From Chaetoceros tenuissimus (taxonomy: Eukaryota; Bacillariophyta; Thalassiosirophyceae; Chaetocerotales; Chaetocerotaceae), in assembly GCA_021927905.1 (NCBI GenBank), contig BLLK01000038.1, forward strand, positions 558,001 to 622,000: a stretch of DNA of 64,000 nt, in the 5' to 3' direction. The notes below the pieces were generated by a model. The model was given only the letters and a program-made list of their open reading frames with translations, made no database searches and was not told the DNA's origin. This document shows, in pieces, positions 10,361 to 19,594 of the stretch (the first letter of the stretch is position 1; every line of letters starts with the position of its first letter). The translations under genes and the position numbers were made by a program.

Positions 10361-11179
10361 GCTAGCTAGTAGGAGCGCTGAAGAGTGGTCTGATGGTGAT
10401 ACAGCAGAGAAGAAGAATGTGATTGATGTGAGAGCGATCTTTATGATTTATGAATCAATCGGCTTGACTTTATTCGTCTTACCTTTGTTCTCTTTAGCAA
10501 AAGCAAGCTTGCTTGCTAAAACTCACTTGGAATCTTTTGTTCTCCGTGATCTCATCTTCATAGATTTTTTTTCGTCTTCATGATGCAGATGAAAATAAGA
10601 TTTTTTTTCATCTACAAAACTTTTCTCTTCATGATGCAGATGGAAAATAGAATTTTCTATTGTGTTCGATTCGAAACCACGAGTAACATTTCTACAGGTT
10701 GTATCTAACGGTTATTCATCTCCTGATCTGATACGGACAATACATCAGCATTGGCCGAATAATCTTTGGTTCCTTCTTCTTCAATGCTAGTCTACGTCAT
10801 CAGAATATTCAAAGAATTCTTCTTCTTTGTGTTCGGAATGTAGTTTCTTTTAGGTAGGGAATAGTATTATTAATTACAATCTAATTACTCTGAATCGTTT
10901 GTCGTATCAAACATCAGCGTTGGGTCTTTTTTGAAGGAGCGAAGAAGAGGTAAAAAATAAAGTCACCGTTTCCATAAATAGCTAGAATACATAGCTGCTT
11001 GAAAATTTCAACCCATGAAAGTCCGATTGCCTCATTTTTTAGGCAAACATGACCCATCGGTTTCTGTTCGAGGTCTACAAGATCCACCCTTGAGCAACCT
11101 TGCTCGATTGGTTTGGACAACTGCGAACTACAGTTGAAAATCACCATACTCGGCACTCCATAAATTTCCTCAAGATAAA
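10361..11179. other. Intergenic with inverted and direct repeats
   Basis: Lies between a leftward and a rightward gene, so it probably holds both promoters. It contains a near-palindrome at 10494-10519 centred on AAGCTT, and a direct repeat whose 17-nt core TCTTCATGATGCAGATG occurs at 10575-10591 and 10626-10642. No convincing gene was found. Confidence 0.45.
10575..10656. repeat. Two-copy direct repeat
   Basis: The core TCTTCATGATGCAGATG at 10575-10591 recurs exactly at 10626-10642. Each copy is followed by an A-rich then T-rich tract, so the similar stretch is about 30 bp. The first copy also forms a small stem (GATGAAAA with TTTTCATC). Confidence 0.7.
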
Positions 11180-12424
11180 ATGATGTTCAAAAGCATTCTT
11201 TTCGCTACCCTCTTTGCAACTGCCGCTGCAGAAGTAACTGTTGATGCTGCTCAGAAGAAGACTCTTCTTTCCAAGGCACGTAAGTTGGAAAATAACAACA
11301 ACGAGGAAGATATGTCTTGGCTCGCGAAATTCTCGGTAAAATTTGTAAGTACAATTAGTTTCACCTATACACTTCGCGTTTTGAAAGAAATTTCTGACAC
11401 TTTATGTGTAGAACAAATGTATGGCTATCAATGCTTACGGGGGAGAGGCAGGAGACCGTGAAGAGGGAGGATCTCCTTTCGGTACTCAGCTTCTTGTAGA
11501 CTTTTCTCTTTGTCCTTCTGGAAGCTCCGGATGCTCTGGAGGAGGAGAATACATCACCGAGTTGCGTGATTTCGTTGAAACCTACACCCAAGCTAAGGAG
11601 GAGATCCAAGAGCAAAAGTGTAAAAACGTAGAGGAGAACTGTAACTGCGAGTACTACTACGGAGATGATGAGGCGTGCATGTCTCAGTGTTATGCAAAGG
11701 CTGGACTTGACTTTTGCGGTGATCAGGAAAACCAGAATGAATTTGATGTAAATGAGTACATGGAGTGTCGTGAGGCTGAGTTTGGAAACTACTACAACCA
11801 ATACTACATTGGACCTGTATGTTCCAGCAACGGAAAGTCTATTCATTTGAAGCTCTTTACTGATGCTCGTTGTACCACCCCAGCACCAAGTGGAACCTAC
11901 GAGAAGTACAACTACAACTATGCACTTCCATACTCCAAGGCATCCCTTATCTCCAATGATCGTCTTTCATGTAAGGATGAACAAGAGCAGAACAATAATC
12001 AGAATGCTAACCAGTACGGATACAACAAGTACTACCAGCAGCCAGAACCAACTGATTTCTGTCAAGAGCTTTATGAGCAATCTGCAAAGTGTGAGACCAA
12101 CCTTAAGTTCAAGTCCTCTGGATACCGTGATACTTCTTCTTGTCAATACATCCACAAGATTCTTCCAGCACTTCAGAATGTACACTCAAGCAACGGAGGT
12201 GGAGGAGCTTCTACCTTCTTTGCTGTATTCTTCGCTCTCACCACTTTCGGAGCATGTGCTGCAGGTAAGTCATACACATGTTTGGTTCTATAAAAACATT
12301 TGTGTTGCGTCGGATGACTCACATTCCTTCTTCTTTTTTTTTTAAAGCTTACTACTTCTATAACAAAGTGGAGCGCACCACTGTTGACCTTTCTGCACAG
12401 GAGGGAGACGCAACCTTTGCATAA
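11180..12424 (+). CDS. Secreted-type I cysteine-rich membrane protein
   Basis: Three exons, 11180-11344, 11412-12264 and 12348-12424 (introns of 67 and 83 bp), encode 364 aa. The protein starts with a signal peptide (MMFKSILFATLFATAAA). The long middle region is rich in Cys, Asn, Tyr and Glu, with regularly spaced cysteines (NCNCEYYYGDDEACMSQCYA, then CGDQ, MECRE, PVCSS). Near the end lies one membrane span, TFFAVFFALTTFGACAAAYYFY, which is completed only by the second splice. A short tail KVERTTVDLSAQEG would face the cytosol. No domain was recognised; similar signal-plus-single-span Cys-rich proteins are common in diatoms. Codons are notably uniform (ACC, CTT, TCC, AAG), as in the TM9SF gene at 58944, and unlike the neighbours, which suggests strong expression. 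Function unknown. Confidence 0.8.
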
Positions 12425-12592
12425 ACTTCAGCAAGTTCAAATCAGAATTGTATGGAATGTGTGTGAACCAACTTGCCTTTTGAGAGACAAGATATTTTAA
12501 AAATGAAAATAGATTATAACTTAAATAGAATGAAAACCGAGGTTCTGGGTAAACTCAAAATATTTCATCAACTATATACAAAACCAATTTCC

Positions 12593-13516
12593 TTACTTTA
12601 AAAGGTCGATGAGCTCTCCTAGGTTTTGAACTGTCACTGTTGGTTTCCTTTCTTGTCGTTCAATGTCACTACTAGGCCCTCCACCTCCTGCATCATTGTC
12701 ATGTGATACACCGTTATATTTCAACAGCACACGTCCACCGCATCCAGCTCTAGAAGCTGCAGCCATGTCATCTGCCTCTGAATCTCCCACCATGAGTATA
12801 TCTTTTGGTTCACATCCCCATACTTTACAAATGTGTAAAATCGCATCTGGGTTGGGCTTGGAAGGTAAAGGATCGATGTCATCCTCCTTAGCTTTTGTAT
12901 TTCTGTTTACACAAGGGTAAAAATCTTTGACTCCAGACTCATCCATCAATTTTTGTTGCATAACATTTACACTTTCTTCTACATTTCTAGTCAATACTGC
13001 ACGTTTAATTCCTAATTGATCCAAATGATGACATACATCTGCAACCGAATCCATCAAAGTCATATCTCTAATTGCTTTGGCCTCGATATCATCAAAAACA
13101 TCTTTTGCTAATTTCTTGCCTTCGTCAGATAAGAAATGAAATAGTTCAAGCACATCCCCTCTACGTTCTTCTTCTGGTTTATGTTTGAGTGATGAATCAC
13201 TGTCAGCAATAGCATAGACTCTATTTCGCATATCTGAAAAGTCAATACAAGGTTTAATGAGAGTACCATCCATGTCAAAAATAACTCCTTTGATTTGATG
13301 CACTGGTGGTAACTTCTGATCTTCTTTAGTTTGAATTATCTCTTGTTCGATGTTTGTTGAAGAATCAAGAAAAAGTTGCATACTTCTTTGTCTCATCATG
13401 TTGAAGCTCTGTAATGGTCCTTTTGTGGTAGAGTAAGAATTTGTGAAGGACGATACAGGCGATCTCAAACGGCCTAAAACTAAACAAGCGCTCACTACAT
13501 TTCTTGATATTCTCAT
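12593..13516 (-). CDS. HAD-family phosphatase, organelle-targeted
   Basis: One exon, 307 aa. It is a haloacid-dehalogenase superfamily hydrolase of the phosphoglycolate-phosphatase/beta-phosphoglucomutase type. Motif I is GVIFDMDGTLIKP (nucleophile Asp and acid/base Asp, residue ~80), motif II is AVLTRNV, motif III is the Lys in SKPNPDAIL, and motif IV is ILMVGDSEADDMAAASRAG. A helical cap lies between motifs I and II. The first ~70 residues are extra to the enzyme and rich in Ser, Arg and Val (MRISRNVVSACLVLGRLRSP). They look like a presequence, mitochondrial or plastid, which cannot be told apart here. The substrate is unknown. It converges with the membrane-protein gene that ends at 12424. 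Confidence 0.88.
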   Translation of the reverse strand: MRISRNVVSACLVLGRLRSPVSSFTNSYSTTKGPLQSFNMMRQRSMQLFLDSSTNIEQEIIQTKEDQKLPPVHQIKGVIFDMDGTLIKPCIDFSDMRNRVYAIADSDSSLKHKPEEERRGDVLELFHFLSDEGKKLAKDVFDDIEAKAIRDMTLMDSVADVCHHLDQLGIKRAVLTRNVEESVNVMQQKLMDESGVKDFYPCVNRNTKAKEDDIDPLPSKPNPDAILHICKVWGCEPKDILMVGDSEADDMAAASRAGCGGRVLLKYNGVSHDNDAGGGGPSSDIERQERKPTVTVQNLGELIDLLK

Positions 13517-14482
13517 CTTGGTAAAGTGGTGTCTGATACTATTCTTTGCTGCCTTGTGTTGTGTGATCTCTGCTCGAGTTGTTTTTAATAGTTCTTGCCT
13601 CTCACGTTGTCACCTCAAATCTTCTCGAAGCTTCTCCCGTTTCTATCTTTCTTCAGGAAATAGTATTTGTGCTGAAGAGCAGAAAGATTTAAATGAATTG
13701 AGTATGCAGATGAAGTAGACTGACTAACTTTAAAAACCGTACCTAGTATGGAAGAGGAAAAAAAGAATGAACACCACGAAACGAAGAAGATTGAAAATGG
13801 CGCGCTTTGCCACATCATCATCAATCGAAATCGGAACATCATAATATATACGTACGCAATACGCACAGATGAAGATGAAGATATGGGCAACAAAAAAGCA
13901 ACTTTTGCAGGAGGAACTGTTGTACTCTATTCAAACTGCTCACAATTTCATTGAAGTAAGAAGCACTGATAGATCAAAAGTAACGAGCATTGAATTTTGG
14001 AATTTTGGAGAAAAGATCATACATGGACAGACGACTCACTTTGTCACACTATGATTATGCTCATATTTCTAAAATTCTAAATTGAAATTTTCGTATTCGA
14101 TAGATTTTGTGCGAAGAAAAAGATTTCCACCTAGATGCTTCTCACATAGACTTAAACTATTCTTCAATTGCTTTGAGCGTGAGATATGAATATCAGTGGT
14201 TCCAGAATCCAAATTCTACATATCTGTGATTTCCTTTTGAATGCCTTTCAAATTCAACATCACCAAAAGAATGGGGTAAATCTTGCATGAGCTCTTCTTG
14301 CAAATATGAATAATTTGAAATTGATCTTCTCAGCTTTTGAAGGAGTCTATGTATTTGAATTTACCATACAATTTTTTGGAAATCGAATTAATTAATTAAA
14401 CGACCAGGTGTCCCTTTTCGATAGGTCATTGGCTCGTCTAATTTATTGCAGTATTGAATACCCATAACCAATCTATTGCAGT
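13517..14482. other. Intergenic, nothing recognised
   Basis: About 1 kb between divergent genes. Short open frames here have no coding-like composition. The last 60 bp hold the tandem duplication listed at 14444-14502. Confidence 0.45.
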
Positions 14483-14502
14483 ATGAATACCCATAACCAA
14501 TC
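14444..14502. repeat. 30-bp tandem duplication over a start codon
   Basis: TATTGCAGTATTGAATACCC... (14444-14473, 30 bp) is followed at once by TATTGCAGTATGAATACCC... (14474-14502, 29 bp). The copies differ by one extra T. In the second copy the sequence ATGAAT supplies the ATG at 14483. In the first copy the same place reads ATTGAAT. Confidence 0.9.
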
Positions 14503-15598
14503 ACCGTTTGTGCACAAAGAACCATCTGATATTCTAGGCATCAGCAGAAATCTCTCGGGAATCTTTTCTCATGCCAATGCTGAAGCTTTACTCAAGAGAA
14601 TTGTTCAAGTAGTTGAGGATCACGAAGTTGCAGTGAAAAACTTGACTAGAAACCAAGAAGAATGTAGAGATGCAATTGAAAGATTGCACCAACAAGTTAC
14701 TAGAGTACAAGTCGATGTTGATAGTACAAATCATAAACTTGAGTCTATTGAGAAGGCTATTTTCATTGAAAACTCTAAATCGACAATTGGAGAGTGCGTC
14801 TTGGCCAATCGAAGATCTGTAGTCAATGCTTTCAACTTGATAAGCTGCAAAATGGACACGGAGGAAGTTGAAACCTCTTTGGAAGATATGAAGAAGCAAT
14901 TGAAAAGGGACTTTGCATCAAATGAAGCCATGCAAAAATCGAACGAGACAATCAAATCTTTGGTTTCAAGATTAGAAGTTATTGACGAAGAATGTAAGTC
15001 CAAAGTAGATAAAACTCTCTTCAAAGCCCTCTCATCCGAAGCTGCGACTTTGCAAAATTATGCAGATTTTGTTGAGAATACAGAGTCGTCGATTAAGCAA
15101 ATAAAAGAAACTATGGAACGGTTTGAGAATACACAGGACGATTTGTCTCGACAAACTGAAACTATTTCTGAAACTATGGATACTCTGACTCCAAAAGAAG
15201 CATTGAAGAATGTGGAAAGATCGATTCAAGAGCTTTCCAATGGTATCAATGAAAAACTAGATACAGGTATTGATTCGTTAGGAGACAAAGTTTTGACATT
15301 GGAAGAAGATACTAAAACTCTCTTTACATCACATGAAACTTTAGCAAAGCATTTTACCCAACGATTTGACAAGGTCTATAATAAAGATGCTATAGATGAA
15401 AAAGTATCTAACCGAGTGGAAAGAAACCATTTTGAAGAGACTCTACATAGTATGAAACAAGAAATTGACGAGAAAACTAAAAACATTTCCTCACTGGTCT
15501 CTTCGCTTGAAGTAACTCAGAAAAAGGCTGAATTAGCGGCTCAGTTTGTTTTGCTTTACCAAGAAGAAAATGAATACTCTGATGATACGGAATCATGA
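14483..15598 (+). CDS. Coiled-coil protein of unknown function
   Basis: One exon, 371 aa. The sequence is almost entirely long amphipathic helix with heptad-like spacing (LLKRIVQVVEDHEVAVKNL, IERLHQQVTRVQVDVDSTNHK, LEDMKKQLKRDF, IKQIKETMERF, and others). It is rich in Glu, Lys, Ser and Thr with few aromatic residues. It has no signal peptide or membrane span, and ends with an acidic tail EENEYSDDTES. This suggests a cytoskeletal or centriolar/flagellar rod protein, but coiled coils cannot be assigned by composition alone. The ATG at 14483 lies in the second copy of a 30-bp tandem duplication. It converges with the permease gene that ends at 15776. Confidence 0.75.
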   Translation: MNTHNQSPFVHKEPSDILGISRNLSGIFSHANAEALLKRIVQVVEDHEVAVKNLTRNQEECRDAIERLHQQVTRVQVDVDSTNHKLESIEKAIFIENSKSTIGECVLANRRSVVNAFNLISCKMDTEEVETSLEDMKKQLKRDFASNEAMQKSNETIKSLVSRLEVIDEECKSKVDKTLFKALSSEAATLQNYADFVENTESSIKQIKETMERFENTQDDLSRQTETISETMDTLTPKEALKNVERSIQELSNGINEKLDTGIDSLGDKVLTLEEDTKTLFTSHETLAKHFTQRFDKVYNKDAIDEKVSNRVERNHFEETLHSMKQEIDEKTKNISSLVSSLEVTQKKAELAAQFVLLYQEENEYSDDTES

Positions 15599-15775
15599 AG
15601 ATAGAAGAATCGAACAAATAAGAATATTTAGATTTATAAACATTTCTTGTATTTTGAACACTGATACCAAAAACCAACTTTCTACAAATAAACATTTCAC
15701 TCTAGAGGTTCATGATTCTTTCCGAGAAGTTTGTACAAATCAACACGAGATAGATTGGCACATGTAAATTCTTGT

Positions 15776-17461
15776 TTATGCTTCACTCTCCTTTGCAGCA
15801 TCTTCTGCAAACTTCTCTGGCTCTGCTTCCTTCTCAACCTGAGCAGGCTCATCAGCTTCAATGATAGTTGGATCAGCAATTCCAAATGCCATTCCCAAAA
15901 CGAAAGCAACAGCCTTAATGATCATCCAGGTTCCAATACCAGCAATCAATCCATAAGCGATACTGTATGTCAAAGGCATAACAATAACAGTTACAAAAGC
16001 ACACACTGCATGAGCTGGGTTCTCCCAATGTACCTTGGACAAAGAGCGACACATGAGAGCTCCTACAATGATCAAACTTCCTCCACTAGCCCAAGCTGGG
16101 ATAGAAGATAGAATAGGCGCGAAAAAGATGGACAAGAAGAAGAAAAATGCAACAAAGATGGAAGTAAGCCCAGTGCGAGAACCTGCCTCTACTCCAGCTG
16201 CACTTTCAATGTAGGATGTAATTGGTGACATACCAAAGAAGGATCCAAAGATAGTTGCAAGAGCATCAGTACTGAATGCAGCACGAGACTTTGGGAAATC
16301 TCCATTCTCGTCTACCAAGCCCATAGAACTTACAATAGCAAGGAGAGTTCCAGAAGTATCAAGGAAATCAACGTACAACAAAGTGATGAGAGCAACAACA
16401 TAGTCACTACCCTTTGCTCCTCCAAAGTCATACTTCATGGCAATTTTGTCAAAGCCTTCGATAGCAGCAACCTGCTTGAAATAATCAAACTTTGCATCTC
16501 CTAGTGCATCATCACCAAAGTAAGAAACAGCAGTACCACGGAACCAGGAGATAACTGTAACAAGTCCAATTCCGATAATGAAGGACGAGTTGATCTTGTA
16601 GGTCAAAAGGATTACCATCAAAACAGTTCCAGCAAGTCCAAGCCATGCAGTTGGAGATTCCATCTGTCCTCCCAATACATCACAAGTATAAGTGTCGCTT
16701 GTCACGCACATGCTAGTATCAGCCTTACATGCTTCATCAAGAGCTACCAAAGGAACTCTATGCTCTGGAGAGCAACCACCTAGAGTCACAGCAGTTGCGA
16801 TATCTCCTACCACAATACCCAATCCTTCTGCGGTCTGAAGACCCAAGTGAGCCAAGAATGCACCAATTGCAGCTGGAACTGCGTGTCTCACTGGCTCAGG
16901 GATAAAGGTCTTAATGATCCAGTAACGGGCACCAGTGATTGCCAAGACGAAGAAAACAATTCCTTCAATAAGGACAGCAGTCATTGCAGCACCATAAGAT
17001 ACGTTTCCAAATCCCTTGAATCCAACCACGTTGAAAGTAAAGTAAGCGTTCATTCCCATTCCACAAGACAATGCAATTGGGAGGTTTGCCCAAAGTCCCA
17101 TAACAAGACATGCAAACATAGATGTCATGGCAGTTGCCACAACCATCTGACGTTTAGTTTCCTCCTGGCAGAGGGTGTACTCTGGGCCGAAAGGACCGTT
17201 GTCGCCATACTCACAATCTCCTCCAGAGGTAGAGAGAATTGCAGGATTAACTGCTAGGATGTATGCCATGGTAAGAAAGGTAGCAACAGCTCCTTTGAAC
17301 TCAGTGAGGACAGTGGTTCCGCGAGCTGTACAAAAATACCATTGAAGTAACAAGAGAAATGAGATGCAAATCATACATAAGAATACCAGTAAGTAGTCAA
17401 TGTGAAAGTAGTAATCCTTACCTGTGAGCTCAAAGTAGGAGTCAAGTTTTTCCATAATCAT
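15776..17461 (-). CDS. AzgA-type purine permease (NCS2)
   Basis: Exons 17422-17461 and 15776-17325, with a 96-bp intron, encode 529 aa. Joining them gives MEKLDSYFELTARGTTVLTEF, the classic N-terminus of the AzgA-like adenine/guanine/hypoxanthine permeases in the NCS2 xanthine/uracil family. Reading through the intron would insert an unrelated hydrophobic segment. Family features seen are FLTMAYILAVNPAIL, LPIALSCGMGMNAYF (half-helix TM3), and the ARYWIIKTFIPEPVRHAVPAAIGAFL and TSYIESAAGVEAGSRTGLTSI motifs, with 12-14 spans expected. A Cys-containing loop follows the second span (DCEYGDNGPF...CQEE). The C-terminus is acidic. The start is the ATG at 17461; the frame upstream has no other ATG. 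It probably imports purines, a nitrogen source for diatoms. Confidence 0.92.
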   Translation of the reverse strand: MIMEKLDSYFELTGKDYYFHIDYLLVFLCMICISFLLLLQWYFCTARGTTVLTEFKGAVATFLTMAYILAVNPAILSTSGGDCEYGDNGPFGPEYTLCQEETKRQMVVATAMTSMFACLVMGLWANLPIALSCGMGMNAYFTFNVVGFKGFGNVSYGAAMTAVLIEGIVFFVLAITGARYWIIKTFIPEPVRHAVPAAIGAFLAHLGLQTAEGLGIVVGDIATAVTLGGCSPEHRVPLVALDEACKADTSMCVTSDTYTCDVLGGQMESPTAWLGLAGTVLMVILLTYKINSSFIIGIGLVTVISWFRGTAVSYFGDDALGDAKFDYFKQVAAIEGFDKIAMKYDFGGAKGSDYVVALITLLYVDFLDTSGTLLAIVSSMGLVDENGDFPKSRAAFSTDALATIFGSFFGMSPITSYIESAAGVEAGSRTGLTSIFVAFFFFLSIFFAPILSSIPAWASGGSLIIVGALMCRSLSKVHWENPAHAVCAFVTVIVMPLTYSIAYGLIAGIGTWMIIKAVAFVLGMAFGIADPTIIEADEPAQVEKEAEPEKFAEDAAKESEA

Positions 17462-18198
17462 CGTGTTGTTATTTATTATGAGCACTCCGAATTCTGCAAT
17501 CAATCAGAATATCAGAATTTATGTGTGATGTGAGAGGAGAGATGAGTAAGAAACATTGCAAATCTTCCAAAAATTCCACATCACTTTTGAAAAATCTGAA
17601 GAGGAAGGGGGAAAATCAAGAAATTTCGATGCAATTGACACAAGGGCTTAAGTAAAATCCAAAAAGTTCAACTGTTGGTTGCCTCCCTTAAGTAAAATCC
17701 AAAAGTTCACCTGTTGGTTCCGGAGGAGGGCTTAAATAGAATTCATCGCTACGTCGCATAGGTCTGCATAATTTTCATCCAAAGTCCCAATGGACGTACC
17801 GTTAACGGTAAGTTGAAAGTATAACTTGAACTAAAAGATACCGTAGAAACAAAAAGCTCGCTTTTTTATCGCGCACCTTGAAATATGGCTAGAAGCCCTA
17901 TATTTTTACTTAGCTAGTAGCTAGCAGGTTGTACGACTCAATACGATAGGGATAAAACCTGGTCTCTATCATATCTCTCTGTTTCCTCTTTTTTGTGCAG
18001 GTGTCCAGTATCCAGTATCTTACTCGTATTCAAAACCAATAACCAATATTGTGCTTATCTGTTTTGCTTGTTTCATATTCCATTGATAATCAGTAGAGGA
18101 TATCATTTCGAACAGTTAAGGAAATTCTTCACAATTAAGAAGCAAAGTGTAATTGTGAAAATCTAGAGTCTGAATTTTGGAGCAACTTACAAAGAAAA
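17462..18198. other. Intergenic between divergent genes, with a direct repeat
   Basis: Probably holds the promoters of the permease (leftward) and of PI synthase (rightward). A two-copy direct repeat sits at 17647-17719 (listed). No gene was seen. Confidence 0.45.
17647..17719. repeat. Two-copy direct repeat upstream of the purine permease
   Basis: CTTAAGTAAAATCC at 17647-17660 and again at 17687-17700. Each is followed by A-run, GTTCAACTGTTGGTT or GTTCACCTGTTGGTT. The spacing is 40 bp. It lies about 190-260 bp upstream of the permease start. Confidence 0.85.
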
Positions 18199-18885
18199 AT
18201 GAGTAAATTGACTACCAGCAAAGATGTGCTGTTGTACATTCCAAATCTTATCGGATATACCAGAGTAATTGCAAGTCTGTTGACATTTGCATTAATGATA
18301 TTTTCACCTGATCAGTGGTCACTTGCGATTGCTTCATATATCTATTCATTTGCTGCTGATTTGTTTGATGGAATGGCAGCTAGAAAGTTCAACCAATGCA
18401 GTTCTTTTGGAGGAATGTTGGATATGGTAACTGATAGATGCTCGACACTGGGTTTACTTTTTATTTTGTATGGAGAGTATGGAAATACAGACCGAGAATA
18501 TTTTGCCTTTTATAGAATAACATTTCTGTTGTTGGCAGTTCTAGATATCTCATCGCATTGGTGTCAAATGTATTCGACTGCATCACTTCAGATTCATCAT
18601 AAATCAAGTGAAGGCAATGCAAATCGCTTTTTCCTTGTAAGATGGTATTACCAATGTTATCCATTCTTTGGATATTGCTGTGTGTCGGCTGAAGTAACAT
18701 ACATTACAATGTACATATTAAATCATTTGGAAGAAGGTGACCCGCTACTTACTATCGGAAGCAACATTTTGAAATTGGTAATTCCTGGCTGTGTAACGAA
18801 GCAAATAGTGAATGTCTTCCAGCTGACAACTTCTTGTAATGCAGTTGCAGAGTACGACGCCAAGAACGCTAATAAAAAGAGCTAA
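18199..18885 (+). CDS. PIS: Phosphatidylinositol synthase
   Basis: One exon, 228 aa. The enzyme joins CDP-diacylglycerol and myo-inositol to give phosphatidylinositol and CMP in the ER membrane. The CDP-alcohol phosphotransferase signature is complete: DLFDGMAARKF, then GGMLDMVTDR, fitting D-x2-D-G-x2-A-R-x8-G-x3-D-x3-D. The start YIPNLIGYTRVIASLL and the later LDISSHWCQMYSTA are typical of PI synthases rather than of PG-phosphate or ethanolamine phosphotransferases. The length matches yeast and animal PIS (~210-230 aa), with six hydrophobic segments expected. The ATG at 18199 follows AAGAAAA. Its product feeds the phosphoinositide pathway, to which the PI3-kinase gene at 30616 also belongs. 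Confidence 0.93.
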   Translation: MSKLTTSKDVLLYIPNLIGYTRVIASLLTFALMIFSPDQWSLAIASYIYSFAADLFDGMAARKFNQCSSFGGMLDMVTDRCSTLGLLFILYGEYGNTDREYFAFYRITFLLLAVLDISSHWCQMYSTASLQIHHKSSEGNANRFFLVRWYYQCYPFFGYCCVSAEVTYITMYILNHLEEGDPLLTIGSNILKLVIPGCVTKQIVNVFQLTTSCNAVAEYDAKNANKKS

Positions 18886-18908
18886 CACTGAGTAAAAGAA
18901 CTTCTAAG

Positions 18909-19454
18909 TTATTTTTTCTTAGCCCATAGGTATGGGCAATATTCTTGATCGGTGTCTCGAAATGCAAATCCTTTGAGAGCTGGATCTACTTTGTCGCTGC
19001 GAGATTTCATGGATCTAGAGGCTTTTTGTGGGTAGTGTAAGTCAAGATGAAAATCACTTTCAGAGTCCTTGATATGTTTTTCATTTGAGTTCCTCTTGAA
19101 CTTGGGAACTTTAGTGACAATGTTATTGCCAGTATACTCGAGTTTGGGGATCGTCCAAGCCTTTTTGTTCTCGTCCCAAGTAGCTTGACTCTCTATTCTA
19201 GAGATAAACTCTGGTGGGATGAAATTCTCAATCATTAGGGCTTTCAGCGCTGACTCTTTGTCAAGTTCTCGAATGGTATCAAGTAAGTCTGCTCTTTCCG
19301 TCTCAAATTCAGCGTTTAAATCCTTGACCTCCTTTTTTAGTCCGTTATATTTTTTAGAAAGCACTTTGAGCTTCTTGGTCAGTGACTGAGATGCCTCTTG
19401 TAGAGAACTGTATTGCTCAGTCAAGAGTAACTTTTCTTCCTCTTGTTCCGCTAT
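18909..19454 (-). pseudogene. Second copy of the kinesin tail
   Basis: From about residue IAEQEEEK to the stop, this minus-strand frame repeats the last ~180 residues of the kinesin at 22842-24765. It shares [58 protein letters not shown], and the end EYCPY-WAKKK with its stop. Differences are substitutions and in-frame length changes, for example an extra block NGLKKEVKDLNAEFE and a different KRNSNEKHIKDSESDF stretch. The frame has therefore stayed open. No motor domain precedes it; the similarity stops near 19454 just before an unrelated gene on the other strand. It could be a dead fragment, or a short headless tail protein with a start near 19517. Confidence 0.75.
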
Positions 19455-19594
19455 TTGACGATTTAAGTAAAATAAAACTATGTGTATGATATTGAAATTT
19501 GATTTTTCAAATTTCAAACAGTCAGAGGTCGATTATCACTTCAGCAGGATCATCTCATAAATCGAAAAGAAGCAAAACTCAAAGCCAAAAAAGA

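Noticed and set aside
10914-11156. 80-aa open frame on the minus strand
   Set aside because: Lies in a likely promoter region and has no recognisable composition or domain.
17326-17421. Extra hydrophobic segment near the N-terminus of the purine permease
   Set aside because: It is an intron; splicing restores the family N-terminus ELTARGTTV.
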